Assembly (NCBI GenBank): GCA_002436115.1
Contig: DIXV01000138.1
Span: 34,350-40,627 of the forward strand
Length of the DNA: 6,278 nucleotides
Reading direction: 5' to 3'
DNA from: Streptococcus sp. UBA6071
GTDB lineage: Bacteria > Bacillota > Bacilli > Lactobacillales > Streptococcaceae
The number at the start of each line of letters is the position of its first letter. Position 1 is the first letter of the stretch. The notes under the pieces were generated by a model. The model saw only the letters and a list, made by a program, of their open reading frames with translations. It made no database searches and was not told the origin of the DNA. Below are positions 5,347-6,278 of this stretch, piece by piece. The position numbers and the translations under genes are program-made.

Positions 5347-5910
5347 ATGCCTGTTGTTTTTATTGTACTTATTGTTTTAATTCTTGTCGGGATAGCCGGT
5401 TATAACGGCCTAGTGAAATCGCGTATGTATACGGAAGAGGCCTGGAGTCAAATAGATGTTCAGCTCAAGCGCCGAAATGATTTGATTCCTAACTTAATTG
5501 AAACTGTTAAGGGTTATGGTCATTATGAGCAAGAGACCCTAGAAAAAGTGACGCAACTCCGAAGCCAAGTGGCGTCTGCAAACTCACCCACGGACAAGAT
5601 GGAGGCAAGTGATGCCTTAGGTAAGCAATTATCCACCATCATGCTTACGGCAGAAGCCTATCCTGATTTGAAAGCATCCGCTAATTATAGTAAACTGCAA
5701 GAAGAGCTAACCAATACAGAAAATAAAATCGCCTATTCGCGTCAGCTCTTTAACTCAACAACAGCAAGCTATAATGCGAAGTTACAGACCTTTCCGACAA
5801 ATCTTTTTGCGAAGTTTTTCGGCTTCCAACCGAGTTTCTTTCTGACAATCCCAGAGGAAGAAAAGGGTGTGCCAAAGGTTGATTTCGGCTCTCATGGTTT
5901 GGGGGACTAA
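5347..5910 (+). CDS. lemA: LemA family membrane protein
   Basis: LemA proteins have a short extracytoplasmic N-terminus, one membrane helix and a helical-bundle domain; their biochemical role is not established. The 187-residue length is normal for the family. Residues 3-18 form the hydrophobic anchor ([16 protein letters not shown]). The family core follows, with [20 protein letters not shown] at 32-51 and VKGYGHYE at 54-61. Then come [18 protein letters not shown] at 104-121, [11 protein letters not shown] at 126-136 and [12 protein letters not shown] at 149-160. These are all expected LemA signatures. It is the first gene of a two-gene operon, with the htpX start 3 bases after its stop. 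The tight pairing with htpX is widely seen in streptococci and suggests work on the same membrane process. Confidence 0.95.
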   Translation: MPVVFIVLIVLILVGIAGYNGLVKSRMYTEEAWSQIDVQLKRRNDLIPNLIETVKGYGHYEQETLEKVTQLRSQVASANSPTDKMEASDALGKQLSTIMLTAEAYPDLKASANYSKLQEELTNTENKIAYSRQLFNSTTASYNAKLQTFPTNLFAKFFGFQPSFFLTIPEEEKGVPKVDFGSHGLGD

Positions 5911-5913
5911 GTC

Positions 5914-6278
5914 ATGCTTTACGACCAAATTTCTGCGAACAAACGTCGAACCCTTGTGCTAATCTTGGTCTTTTTCACCTTGCTTGCTTTGGTTGGTTAT
6001 GCAGTTGGTTTCCTTTGGTTCCAATCAGGATATGTGGGGACTATTTTTGCTTTAATTATTGGTGTGATTTATGCTGTTTCGATGATTTTCCAGTCTACAG
6101 AGGTGGTCATGTCAATGAATCGAGCTAAAGAAGTAACGGTTGAACAGGCACCTGAACTCTATCACATTGTTGAGGATATGGCATTGGTTGCGAAAATCCC
6201 TATGCCAAGAGTATTTATTGTAGAGGATCAATCCCTTAATGCGTTTGCAACGGGTTCTAAGCCGGAAAATGCTGCGGT
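5914..6278 (+). CDS. htpX: HtpX membrane zinc metalloprotease, N-terminal part (runs off the window)
   Basis: HtpX is an M48-family zinc endopeptidase of the cytoplasmic membrane that takes part in quality control of membrane proteins. Only 121 codons are in the window. [13 protein letters not shown] at 1-13 is the usual start. Two membrane helices follow at about 14-36 and 40-59. Then comes the start of the protease domain ([16 protein letters not shown] at 75-90, [11 protein letters not shown] at 95-105 and the conserved NAFATG at 109-114). The zinc-binding HExxH motif should lie just beyond the right edge, so activity cannot be judged here. The ATG is 3 bases after the lemA stop and uses the GGGGGA inside the end of lemA as its ribosome binding site, implying translational coupling. 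Family members of about 295-300 residues are usual. Confidence 0.94.
   Translation, partial: MLYDQISANKRRTLVLILVFFTLLALVGYAVGFLWFQSGYVGTIFALIIGVIYAVSMIFQSTEVVMSMNRAKEVTVEQAPELYHIVEDMALVAKIPMPRVFIVEDQSLNAFATGSKPENAA

Overview
This is a window of low-GC Gram-positive chromosome that reads as Streptococcus. Protein sequences suggest this (the MurF, threonine dehydratase, RsmG, LemA and HtpX signatures and lengths), as do the AAGGAGG-type ribosome binding sites, TGnTATAAT promoters and U-tailed hairpin terminators. I see no phage genes, insertion sequence, CRISPR array, tRNA or rRNA. It is mostly housekeeping DNA, and I cannot name the species.

Layout, left to right. (1) Positions 1-40 hold the last codons of an unidentified plus-strand gene that ends in a poly-aspartate tail. 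(2) After a terminator shared by two convergent genes comes murF on the minus strand (179-1525), the last cytoplasmic step in making the peptidoglycan precursor. (3) A 215-bp divergent intergenic region (1526-1740) carries opposing promoters for murF and ilvA. (4) ilvA (1741-2991, threonine deaminase) is followed on the same strand by an SPFH/Band-7 membrane protein (3071-3958) and a 69-residue helix-turn-helix-like protein (4051-4260). Each has its own promoter and Shine-Dalgarno site. A strong hairpin terminator ends this run. (5) A gene-poor stretch (4315-4505) follows. (6) rsmG (16S rRNA m7G527 methyltransferase) lies on the minus strand with its start best placed at 5252. (7) A compact 94-bp divergent promoter region leads to a lemA-htpX operon. 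htpX runs off the right edge before its zinc-binding motif.

Two themes connect the genes. One is cell-envelope and membrane maintenance: MurF for the wall, an SPFH scaffold protein, and LemA with the membrane metalloprotease HtpX. SPFH proteins and HtpX are functionally linked in E. coli membrane quality control, so their proximity may be meaningful, although here they are in separate transcription units. The other theme is promoter style: all six promoters I can place have an extended -10 (TGn upstream of the -10 hexamer) and poor -35 boxes.

The least explained parts are the small HTH-like protein next to the SPFH gene, the acidic tail at the left edge, and the 4315-4505 spacer. I found no convincing new multi-gene system. 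The SPFH/HTH pair is the best candidate for a second look.
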